A stretch of DNA of 17,074 nucleotides. It comes from an uncultured Flavobacterium sp. GTDB taxonomy: Bacteria; Bacteroidota; Bacteroidia; Flavobacteriales; Flavobacteriaceae. Made by a program: the position numbers and the translations under genes. The DNA lies in assembly GCF_946220915.1 (NCBI RefSeq), contig NZ_CAMIHH010000069.1, positions 1-17,074 on the forward strand, given 5' to 3'. Below, piece after piece: positions 6,635 through 12,861 of this stretch. The notes below the pieces were generated by a model that saw only the letters and a list, made by a program, of their open reading frames with translations, did no database searches and was not told where the DNA came from. How positions within the stretch are numbered: the stretch's first letter is position 1; the number at the start of each line of letters is the position of its first letter.

Positions 6635-6967
6635 ATGGGAGCGACAAAGACCGACCACTTTACAGACGCACAAAATGAGCTTGCTGTTTTGGCCAAAGCC
6701 TTAGGCCATCCTGCCAGGATTGCTATAATCGAATACCTCCTAAAGGTAGACAGCTGCATCTGCGGGGATATAGTCAACGAGTTGCCGCTGGCCCAGCCTA
6801 CAGTTTCGCAACATCTTAAAGAGCTAAAAAATGCCGGATTAATCAAAGGCAATATTGACGGCACAGCTATCTGCTACTGTATCAGCGAGGCCGGGTTTTC
6901 AAAAATTAAGGGCTTTTTTGAGCAGGTTGCCCAACACATTACTGAGAAAAATAAAGAATGCTGTTAA
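6635..6967 (+). CDS. arsR: ArsR/SmtB-family arsenic-responsive repressor
   Basis: The 110-residue winged-helix protein has the classic order: ALAKALGHPARIAIIEYLL, then the metal-sensing CIC motif (C41, C43, in SCICGDIV), the recognition helix QPTVSQHLKELKNAGLI and the wing around residues 70-82. The CxC at the start of this helix corresponds to the arsenite-sensing Cys pair of ArsR. A second pair, C80/C82 in the wing (ICYC), and a terminal C109/C110 add further thiols. It should repress its own operon and dissociate on As(III)/Sb(III) binding. The gene is the first of a seven-gene plus-strand run, and two exact and two degenerate operator-like repeats lie upstream. An identical operator lies before the response regulator at 1059-1805, which suggests a second target. 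Confidence 0.95.
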   Translation: MGATKTDHFTDAQNELAVLAKALGHPARIAIIEYLLKVDSCICGDIVNELPLAQPTVSQHLKELKNAGLIKGNIDGTAICYCISEAGFSKIKGFFEQVAQHITEKNKECC

Positions 6968-6983
6968 ATAATAAAGTGAAGGT

Positions 6984-7460
6984 ATGAAACTATCAGAAAT
7001 TAAAAATCATCTAAACAAAGTGGAAACGGTTAGCTTCATGCTGCCTGATGGGTCATTTGTGCCAGAATATTTCCATGTTACCGAAGTGGGGCTTGTTACC
7101 AAGAATTTTATCGATTGCGGGGGGACAATCCGCGCCGAGAGCCTAGTGAACTTCCAGCTTTGGAATGCCGACGATTACGACCATCGTCTTAAGCCCGTCA
7201 AACTGCAAAATATCATCTCCCTTTCTGAGCAGGTCCTTGGGATTGGGGATTATGAAATTGAAGTCGAATACCAGGACAAGACAATAGGTAAATACGACCT
7301 TGGATTTGATGGGCAAAATTTCCTGCTATTGCCAAAGACGACTGCCTGCCTGGCACTAGACCAGTGCGGGGTTCCGCAGGATAAGAAGAAAACAAGTCTT
7401 TCGGAACTGACCCCCAATAGTAATTCGAGCAGCTGTACTCCTGGAGGTGGATGCTGTTAA
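6984..7460 (+). CDS. DUF6428 family protein with Cys-rich C-terminal tail
   Basis: The 158-residue protein begins 16 bp after arsR. It opens with MKLSEIKNHLNKVETVSFML, followed by a segment LPDGSFVPEYFHVTEVG, a pattern I associate with the DUF6428 family that accompanies arsR in Bacteroidota. The function is unknown. The body (1-115) appears to be one compact alpha/beta domain with C45 and a GGTIRAE segment. The C-terminal 25 residues are Ser/Asn/Gly-rich and end in a flexible thiol tail with C151, C157 and C158 (CTPGGGCC), suited to soft-metal binding. It is cytoplasmic, with no signal peptide. Its place between the repressor and the reductase suggests a role in arsenic handling such as As(III) buffering or delivery to Acr3 or ArsR; this is inference from position and tail only. 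Confidence 0.85.
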   Translation: MKLSEIKNHLNKVETVSFMLPDGSFVPEYFHVTEVGLVTKNFIDCGGTIRAESLVNFQLWNADDYDHRLKPVKLQNIISLSEQVLGIGDYEIEVEYQDKTIGKYDLGFDGQNFLLLPKTTACLALDQCGVPQDKKKTSLSELTPNSNSSSCTPGGGCC

Positions 7461-7472
7461 TATATAGAACAT

Positions 7473-8102
7473 ATGTCTGAAAGTATTAAATTATTCCCGG
7501 AACTGGATACCTACGTAAGCAGTTTCACTTTCGAAGGCCTTTCTGGCGAACGTACTGAAGTACTTAAGCCGCTGATTGACTACATAACAGGAAAAGTTGC
7601 AAAAAATATTGAAATCAGGATAAATTTCATCTGTACGCACAACTCACGCAGGAGCCACCTTGCCCAAATATGGACGCAGGCAGCCGCCACTTATTATGGC
7701 ATACCTAATGTCTTTTGTTATTCCGGAGGGACGGAGGCTACCGCCCTTCACCCGATGGCCGCGCAAACCCTAAAAAATGCCGGCTTCAGTGTACAGGTGC
7801 TGTCCGGTATCGAAAATCCTGTCTATGCTGTAAAGCACTCTGAAAATGAGCATCCGGTGATTGCCTTCTCTAAAACTTACTATGATGCGTTTAATCCTGA
7901 AAGCGGATTTGCTGCGATTATGACCTGCTCGCAGGCCGACGGCGGATGCCCTTTTATATCGGGGGCTGAAAAGCGCATACCCATCACCTACGAGGACCCA
8001 AAGGCGTTCGACAATACACCTGAAATGGCTGATAGGTACAATGAGCGCAGCCACCAAATCGCTACTGAAATGTTTTACGTATTCTCCAAAATCAAAAAAT
8101 AA
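7473..8102 (+). CDS. arsC: Arsenate reductase-like protein (low-molecular-weight phosphatase fold)
   Basis: The 209-residue protein carries the CX5R loop of LMW tyrosine phosphatases and thioredoxin-coupled arsenate reductases: C54-THNSR-R60. It also has the Asp-Pro general-acid loop (D175 in YEDPKAFD). C152 and C159 (in TCSQADGGCP) are 7 residues apart, the same spacing as C82 and C89 of the Staphylococcus pI258 ArsC, so a three-cysteine redox relay is likely. The reaction would be reduction of arsenate to arsenite with thioredoxin. It is longer than the usual 130-140 residues because of about 48 extra N-terminal residues before the catalytic strand. It sits 12 bp after DUF6428 and 2 bp before acr3, giving direct supply of arsenite to the exporter. 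A pure protein phosphatase role is the alternative. Confidence 0.9.
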   Translation: MSESIKLFPELDTYVSSFTFEGLSGERTEVLKPLIDYITGKVAKNIEIRINFICTHNSRRSHLAQIWTQAAATYYGIPNVFCYSGGTEATALHPMAAQTLKNAGFSVQVLSGIENPVYAVKHSENEHPVIAFSKTYYDAFNPESGFAAIMTCSQADGGCPFISGAEKRIPITYEDPKAFDNTPEMADRYNERSHQIATEMFYVFSKIKK

Positions 8103-8104
8103 AT

Positions 8105-9184
8105 ATGTCTGCAAATAATTGTGCCCCCGTGGCAGAACGAAAGAAGCTTGGTTTCCTGGACCGCTACCTGACCTTATGGATTTTTATCGCTATGGCGTTG
8201 GGAGTGGCAATCGGTTACTTTGCGCCATCCAGCAGCGGCTTCATCAATTCCTTTTCAAGCGGGACAACCAATATCCCCCTGGCTATCGGACTGATCCTGA
8301 TGATGTACCCACCGCTTGCCAAAGTTAATTACAGCAAGATGGGCGAAGTATTCTCCAACACGAAAGTGCTTGGGGCATCACTCCTATTGAACTGGATTAT
8401 TGGCCCTATTCTCATGTTTGCCCTGGCGCTCCTCTTCCTGAAGGGCTATCCCGAATATATGATCGGGGTCATACTAATCGGGCTGGCCCGATGTATTGCA
8501 ATGGTGGTGGTATGGAATGACCTTGCCGATGGCAACAGGGAATACGCTGCCGGCCTTATCGCACTCAACAGTATTTTCCAGGTATTTCTCTATAGTGTCT
8601 ATGCCTACATATTCATTACCATACTTCCTCCTTATTTTGGATATGATGGCTTTGCTGTAGATATCAGCATAGGGCAGATTGCCGAGAGTGTTGGAATCTA
8701 TCTGGGCATTCCTTTTGCCTTGGGTATTATCAGCAGGTATGCATTGATTAAACTGAAGGGCCTGGACTGGTTCCAAACTAAATATGTACCCATCATCTCC
8801 CCGATAACCCTTATCGCACTGCTCTTTACCATTGTGATCATGTTCAGCCTTAAAGGCGAACTCATCGTGCAGATACCGATGGACGTGGTGCGCATTGCAA
8901 TTCCATTGGTTATTTACTTCACCATTATGTTTGTAATAAGCTTTTTTACCGGGAAATTTTTTGGGGCTGATTACTCCAAAAGCGCCTCTATTGCCTTTAC
9001 AGCTACCGGAAACAACTTCGAGTTGGCCATTGCTGTCGCCATTGGGGTATTCGGCATTAATAGCGGGCAGGCTTTTGCAGGGGTAATCGGGCCGCTGGTT
9101 GAAGTACCTGCGCTTATTGCCCTTGTTAATCTTGCCTTTTGGTTCAGGAAAAAGTACTATACCACAAAGGCTGCATCTGCATAA
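8105..9184 (+). CDS. acr3: Arsenite efflux permease Acr3
   Basis: The 359-residue integral membrane protein has about ten hydrophobic segments. Diagnostic Acr3 features include FLDRYLTLWIFIAMALGVAIGY near the N-terminus, the conserved cysteine in the fourth membrane segment (C130 in GLARCIAMVVVWNDLA), TGNNFELAIAVAIG in the ninth, and the glutamate of the tenth (E333 in GPLVEVPALI). Acr3 exports arsenite driven by the proton gradient and belongs to the BART superfamily, not to ArsB. An additional Cys at position 6 in the short N-terminal tail is also visible. The gene begins 2 bp after arsC, consistent with translational coupling. No arsA ATPase or arsD is present, so transport relies on the ion gradient alone. 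Confidence 0.96.
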   Translation: MSANNCAPVAERKKLGFLDRYLTLWIFIAMALGVAIGYFAPSSSGFINSFSSGTTNIPLAIGLILMMYPPLAKVNYSKMGEVFSNTKVLGASLLLNWIIGPILMFALALLFLKGYPEYMIGVILIGLARCIAMVVVWNDLADGNREYAAGLIALNSIFQVFLYSVYAYIFITILPPYFGYDGFAVDISIGQIAESVGIYLGIPFALGIISRYALIKLKGLDWFQTKYVPIISPITLIALLFTIVIMFSLKGELIVQIPMDVVRIAIPLVIYFTIMFVISFFTGKFFGADYSKSASIAFTATGNNFELAIAVAIGVFGINSGQAFAGVIGPLVEVPALIALVNLAFWFRKKYYTTKAASA

Positions 9185-9213
9185 GCAACAAATTAACCGC
9201 TGTACAAAACGAT

Positions 9214-9321
9214 ATGGACACAATTTATGATGTTATTGTTACCGCCGGCTTTGTGGACTTTCTTGAAAAAGCCAGACAGGCCGTAAGTAAAATTGCAGAA
9301 TATAAAACATTAAAAACATAG
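9214..9321 (+). CDS. Possible small protein (35 aa) between acr3 and metallophosphoesterase genes
   Basis: A 35-residue frame starting MDTIYDVIVTAGFVDFLEKA lies exactly between acr3 (29 bp before) and the first metallophosphoesterase gene (3 bp after). It reads cleanly, with an amphipathic C-terminal half rich in Lys/Ala and no Cys. The first ten residues recall the start of a Rossmann fold (DVIV) but the glycine motif is missing, so it may be a remnant of a larger flavoprotein or reductase rather than a complete gene. A larger frame in the same phase begins within acr3 but is not credible. No function is assigned. Confidence 0.4.
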   Translation: MDTIYDVIVTAGFVDFLEKARQAVSKIAEYKTLKT

Positions 9322-9324
9322 ATT

Positions 9325-10098
9325 ATGAAAATTGCATTATTCAGTGACATCCATGCAAACCTTCCGGCACTTGAAGCCTTCTTTAAAGATATTGAGCAGA
9401 CAAAGCCGGATGCGGTGTACTGCCTTGGCGACCTGGTAGGGTATAATATCTGGCCGAATGAGGTAATTAATGAGATCAGGCGAAGAGGTATCCCGACAAT
9501 TGCCGGAAATTATGATTTCGGTATCGGCAGGAGCAGCGATGATTGCGGCTGCGCCTATAAGAGCGACGAAGAGAAGGCCAACGGTGCTGTATCGATCTCT
9601 TATACCAATTCAATTGTAAATGACGAGCAGCGCAACTACCTGCGTTCGCTACCGGCACATATTAACCTCGAATTCCAACTCAATAACGACAAGCTGAACC
9701 TGTTGCTTGTCCATGGAAGCCCAAGGAAAATAAACGAATACCTGTTCGAGGACCGTGACGAGAAAAGCATGCTCCGTATCATGGAACAGGCCAATGCCGA
9801 CATTATGTGCTTCGGCCACACCCATAAGCCCTACCACAGGATTATGAATAGTGTTGCGGATGGCCACGACCATTTCAGGCATGCTATCAACATCGGTTCG
9901 GTGGGCAAGCCAAAAGACGGCGACCCACGTGGTGGTTATGTTATGCTTACGATCAACCAGGACAGCTCCATAAGTGACAAAAGCACTGTAGCCTGTGAGT
10001 TCATCCGTTTTGAATATGATATTGAAAAAGCGGCACAGGCAGTAGAAGACAGTCCTTTACCAAACGCTTATGCCGAAAGCCTCAGAAAAGGTATTTAA
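9325..10098 (+). CDS. Calcineurin-like metallophosphoesterase, copy 1
   Basis: The 257-residue protein has the metal-binding motifs of the MJ0936/YfcE-type phosphoesterases: D8-x-H10 (SDIHAN), G35-D36 (CLGDLVGYN), N62 (GNYD), VHGSP and GHTHKPYH. These bind two divalent metals and catalyse phosphomonoester or phosphodiester hydrolysis in the cytoplasm. The third motif is GNYD rather than GNHD: the His that often protonates the leaving group is replaced by Tyr63. Some family members also lack this His, so activity may be altered rather than lost. An insertion after the motif contains a CxC (C74, C76 in DDCGCAYK) absent from copy 2. The protein is about 45% identical to the next gene by eye and shares its C-terminal PLPxAYAxxLRK motif. 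It sits in the arsenic operon, so a substrate connected with arsenic or phosphate is suggested, not shown. Confidence 0.88.
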   Translation: MKIALFSDIHANLPALEAFFKDIEQTKPDAVYCLGDLVGYNIWPNEVINEIRRRGIPTIAGNYDFGIGRSSDDCGCAYKSDEEKANGAVSISYTNSIVNDEQRNYLRSLPAHINLEFQLNNDKLNLLLVHGSPRKINEYLFEDRDEKSMLRIMEQANADIMCFGHTHKPYHRIMNSVADGHDHFRHAINIGSVGKPKDGDPRGGYVMLTINQDSSISDKSTVACEFIRFEYDIEKAAQAVEDSPLPNAYAESLRKGI

Positions 10099-10101
10099 AA
10101 A

Positions 10102-10839
10102 ATGAAAATCGCGGTAATATCGGATATCCATGCTAATTTACCCGCATTGGCAGAAACCTTAAAAAGCATTGAGGAGCATGATATTGACGTAGTTTACTGC
10201 CTTGGGGACCTCGTGGGATATAATGTCTGGCCAAATGCTGTAATCAGTGAGATGCGAAAGCGTAAGATTCCCACAATTGCAGGTAACCACGATGAGAAGG
10301 CGGTTAAGGTACATCAAGACAGTAAAGGTCAATTCAACGATGATGAATATAGCTATAACATCATTGACAAAGAGCATATACCGTACCTTTGTAGCCTTCC
10401 TGCAAATATTCGCCTTAGTTTTAAAACCGGCGCTGATACGGTCAATTTATTAATGGTGCACGGCAGCCCGTACAGCAATCGTGAATACCTGCACCACGAC
10501 AAGGAAGAATCAGAATTTGTCACTCTCTTTCAGGAATGTAGTATTGATATGTTGATCTTCGGTCACACGCATAAACCATATCACCGGGTTATTACTGACA
10601 AACAAAGCGGCAGGAGTTACCATGCTATCAATGCCGGGTCAGTTGGAAAGCCAAAGGATAATGACCCCAGAGGCTGCTATACTATCATCCAGATTAATAT
10701 TCACGAAAAGTTTAATATTAGGGAGGATATTAAAGTAGCGTTCGTAAGAGTATTGTACGATGTAGAAAAAGCTGCCAGGGCTATTGAAAACAGTCCCCTG
10801 CCCCACGCTTACGCAACAATGCTCAGAAAGGCTTACTGA
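10102..10839 (+). CDS. Calcineurin-like metallophosphoesterase, copy 2 (tandem paralogue)
   Basis: The 245-residue protein begins 3 bp after copy 1 and aligns with it without gaps over the first 62 residues (KIAxxSDIHANLPAL, VYCLGDLVGYN). It keeps the complete motif set: D8/H10, D36, N62-H63 (GNHD), VHGSP and GHTHKPYHR. The canonical catalytic His is present, unlike in copy 1. It lacks the CxC insertion. Both end in the same SPLPxAYAxxLRK motif, so they arose by tandem duplication and may form a heteromer or divide roles. It is the last gene of the arsenic operon and a strong terminator follows 12 bp after its stop. No signal peptide; cytoplasmic. Substrate unknown. Confidence 0.88.
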   Translation: MKIAVISDIHANLPALAETLKSIEEHDIDVVYCLGDLVGYNVWPNAVISEMRKRKIPTIAGNHDEKAVKVHQDSKGQFNDDEYSYNIIDKEHIPYLCSLPANIRLSFKTGADTVNLLMVHGSPYSNREYLHHDKEESEFVTLFQECSIDMLIFGHTHKPYHRVITDKQSGRSYHAINAGSVGKPKDNDPRGCYTIIQINIHEKFNIREDIKVAFVRVLYDVEKAARAIENSPLPHAYATMLRKAY

Positions 10840-10850
10840 TGAATTTATAT

Positions 10851-10874
10851 AAAGAGCAGCAGAAGCTGCTCTTT
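10851..10874. terminator. Bidirectional terminator between convergent operons
   Basis: A perfect 10-bp stem AAAGAGCAGC / GCTGCTCTTT with loop AGAA. It lies 12 bp after the copy 2 stop codon (plus strand) and 15 bp after the stop of the small Cys-rich gene (minus strand), with T-rich or AT-rich sequence on both sides, so it can end both transcription units. Confidence 0.85.
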
Positions 10875-10888
10875 ATTACTATGTGCCC

Positions 10889-11104
10889 CTAGCAGCAGCC
10901 TGTAGCACTGGCCGCGGTCTCTTGCACTGTACCGCAACCACAGCCGGCTTCTCCTTCCGCTTTTTTCTGCTCATCCATCTGGCAGCAGGCATCTGCATTC
11001 TGGGTTGGTGCCCCGCCACAGCAGGCCGCCTCTTTACCGGTTCCGGTAACAGTAGTCTGTTGTACCCTGTTTTTCTCCAAAGGAGTAATTACTTCGTTGT
11101 TCAT
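10889..11104 (-). CDS. Small cysteine-rich protein (71 aa), metallothionein-like
   Basis: Starting at ATG 11104 the product is 71 residues with eight cysteines arranged as C28-C29, C40-C41, C55-x-C57 and C70-C71, many Ala/Gly/Glu residues, no His and no hydrophobic core. The spacing looks like a soft-metal chelator for As(III), Sb(III) or Cu(I). The CCGGAP...DACC...GEAGCGC pattern resembles Cys-rich segments I associate with arsenic loci, but I cannot verify a family. A start at 11137 would add 11 residues but crosses the inverted repeat, so 11104 is preferred. It is the last gene of the minus-strand group, 69 bp beyond the sigma factor stop, and is separated from the arsenic operon by the shared terminator. 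It may sequester arsenic, pass it to Acr3, or act as a sensor. Confidence 0.75.
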   Translation of the reverse strand: MNNEVITPLEKNRVQQTTVTGTGKEAACCGGAPTQNADACCQMDEQKKAEGEAGCGCGTVQETAASATGCC

Positions 11105-11116
11105 TTTTTTACTATT

Positions 11117-11140
11117 TAAGTGAATAATTATGTTCACTTA
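11117..11140 (-). promoter_or_regulatory. 8-bp perfect inverted repeat upstream of the Cys-rich gene (candidate operator)
   Basis: TAAGTGAA and TTCACTTA are perfect inverted halves separated by an 8-bp AT-rich centre that is itself nearly symmetric (CATAATTA on the minus strand). It begins 12 bp before the Cys-rich start codon. Size and symmetry fit the operator of a dimeric repressor such as an ArsR/SmtB or Fur-type protein. It differs from the arsR-promoter element, so another regulator would be involved. Confidence 0.5.
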
Positions 11141-11173
11141 TAGAGACGGAAAATTTTTAAAATGATGCAGGTT

Positions 11174-11740
11174 TTATGGGCAATTCAGCAGGTTTTCATC
11201 ACTTTTGTTTTTGGCGACGGCCGCTATAATATTTCCCCTCCTGTCAGCTTCGATCGTACAGCAGTCCAGCAATAATTCCTTTAAGCGGGTCCTGCCCCTT
11301 TGTACGCGCGAGCGGACGGTTGGATAGGCAAGGTTATACTTTTCTGCAAGATCCTTTTGCTTAATGCCCCTGATTTCGCTATCAATGATAATATCGCGAT
11401 ACTCATCAGGAAGCTTCTGGATAAAACTGATGAGGCACCTGTCCAGGCCCTTTGTAGTATCCGTCTCCTCGCTTGCCCTTACTTCCTCTGGCAGAGAGTC
11501 CTCGAGATCTACATGCTTTTCCTTGCCGTTTTTACGGTAATAATCAATTATTGTATTTCTGGCCACAGTGAAAATCCAGCTTCTCAGTTTCTCACTATTG
11601 GTCAGCGAGTCAAGTTTTGTCGCGATTTTTATAAAGACTTCCTGCCTGATATCTTTAGCATCATCAGCATTGTCAACGCGCGCTGCTATAAACCCGTATA
11701 GCACCGAATTAAAGTCGCTATGTATACTTTTTATCTCCAT
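11174..11740 (-). CDS. sigZ: SigZ-like ECF RNA polymerase sigma factor
   Basis: The 188-residue protein has sigma region 2 (about 8-75: AKDIRQEVFIKIATKLDSL, then LRSWIFTVARNTIIDYYRK) and region 4 (about 108-158: LPDEYRDIIIDSEIRGIKQKDLAEKY, then TVRSRVQRGRTRLKELL). The C-terminal segment LLLDCCTIEADRRGNII is the mark of the SigZ group, and the two adjacent Cys (C160/C161) plus a terminal C187 could sense thiol-reactive metals. It would direct RNA polymerase to a small set of promoters. No anti-sigma factor gene lies next to it. Its start overlaps the end of the MFS gene by 10 bp, so it is translated with it. The Cys-rich protein follows 69 bp downstream. Targets are unknown; the surrounding group is an obvious candidate. 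Confidence 0.9.
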   Translation of the reverse strand: MEIKSIHSDFNSVLYGFIAARVDNADDAKDIRQEVFIKIATKLDSLTNSEKLRSWIFTVARNTIIDYYRKNGKEKHVDLEDSLPEEVRASEETDTTKGLDRCLISFIQKLPDEYRDIIIDSEIRGIKQKDLAEKYNLAYPTVRSRVQRGRTRLKELLLDCCTIEADRRGNIIAAVAKNKSDENLLNCP

Positions 11741-12861
11741 CGTATTAACTCACTGTATTTATAATTAGTCTTTTTGATATGGTGTAAGCATGCGGCCAAT
11801 AGCACAAAGGTCGCTATAATAAATATATAATTCAATTCTCCGGAAAGTAATAAGGTTCCTCCCAACAGGGCTCCTAAGGCGGCACCAATATCGTTCCAGG
11901 TACTGTTTGCCGATATCACTTTGAGCTCATCGGGGGTGCCGGCGGCCCCGCCGGGGCCCAGGGCTGCCGTTACACTATTAAAGGCAAAGGCAGCAACTAT
12001 ACCTGTCTGTGTAAAGCCTAATGCTATCAGTAAAGTTGCCGCACCGGTTAGCACCAGTGACAGCAAATACACCTTCTCCAAACCGAAACGGTCCGCTGAC
12101 AGACCGGCGAGTGGCGAAATTACTATCGTACATAATTTCCTGAATACAAGGTAAAGCCCTGCACTCCACATTAGCATCTTTACTGTGCTGGCATCTTCAA
12201 TGAAAAGCTTTGCGAGCACTACGGCAAGTATGCCCTGCACAAAGAATGAGGCGACAAATGCAAGAAAGTCAAATGATGAAGGCATCAAATTTACCCGGAA
12301 TTGCATACTTTGGGAATACTGTTTCCGCATCGGCAGGAAGAAGGCCAGTATAACAGCGGGAAGAGATGCTAATGCTATCGCAATAAAGGTAGTTTCTTTC
12401 CCATGATTTTCCAGGAAGAATGGTCCAACCAGCAAAGCAACAATAGGACCCAGTTCCTGCAGTCCCCTGTTTAATCCTATGGAATAACCAAAGTTCCTGT
12501 TTGTAAGCGAGTAGCTAATCGAACTGATGCGCAGGGCTGAATAACACAGCCCCCAAATAACCCTTGCCGTTATCCACCAGATTATTCCCTGTGCCAATCC
12601 GTACAAAAGCGTCGACAAAACCGCCAGCGTAGCAGCGATTACCGTGATGGCTTTAAATCCAAATAGACTAAAAAGGACAGCAAATACCTGGTTACCGACT
12701 AAACGGACGAACCTGTTAATAGAAAGCAGGAAGCCGATCCACAGGACCGGTACATCCATCTGCATTGAATCAGCGGGCAGTGCGGTGTAGAGAAAGGCGT
12801 CGCCCATGCCCGCGAAAGCTAAAACTAAGGCTGATATTATACAGTCCCTATAAGAAATCAT
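11731..12861 (-). CDS. MFS transporter, probable efflux in arsenic cluster
   Basis: The 376-residue protein has about twelve hydrophobic segments in two halves joined near residue 180-200, with MFS-type short loops such as NRFVRLVGNQVF and SADRFGLEKVYLL (a DRxG-like loop motif between segments). It would be an inner-membrane secondary transporter. The sequence does not match ArsJ as I know it, and the substrate is unknown. Efflux of an arsenic or antimony compound or of an oxidised product of the adjacent flavoprotein is suggested by context. Its ATG overlaps the flavoprotein stop codon in the arrangement ATGA and its end overlaps the sigma factor gene by 10 bp, so all three are tightly coupled. 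The last 12 residues are polar and lack the Cys tail seen in neighbours. Confidence 0.85.
   Translation of the reverse strand: MISYRDCIISALVLAFAGMGDAFLYTALPADSMQMDVPVLWIGFLLSINRFVRLVGNQVFAVLFSLFGFKAITVIAATLAVLSTLLYGLAQGIIWWITARVIWGLCYSALRISSISYSLTNRNFGYSIGLNRGLQELGPIVALLVGPFFLENHGKETTFIAIALASLPAVILAFFLPMRKQYSQSMQFRVNLMPSSFDFLAFVASFFVQGILAVVLAKLFIEDASTVKMLMWSAGLYLVFRKLCTIVISPLAGLSADRFGLEKVYLLSLVLTGAATLLIALGFTQTGIVAAFAFNSVTAALGPGGAAGTPDELKVISANSTWNDIGAALGALLGGTLLLSGELNYIFIIATFVLLAACLHHIKKTNYKYSELIRWR

Noticed and set aside
8105..9184. ArsB-type exporter for the arsenite permease
   Set aside because: Length, the C130 membrane cysteine motif and the E333 motif match Acr3; ArsB is longer with a different sequence.
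8474..9223. 249-codon frame on the strand opposite acr3
   Set aside because: Lies wholly over acr3 and its product is Cys/Arg/His-rich without a domain; a typical antisense shadow of a membrane-protein gene.
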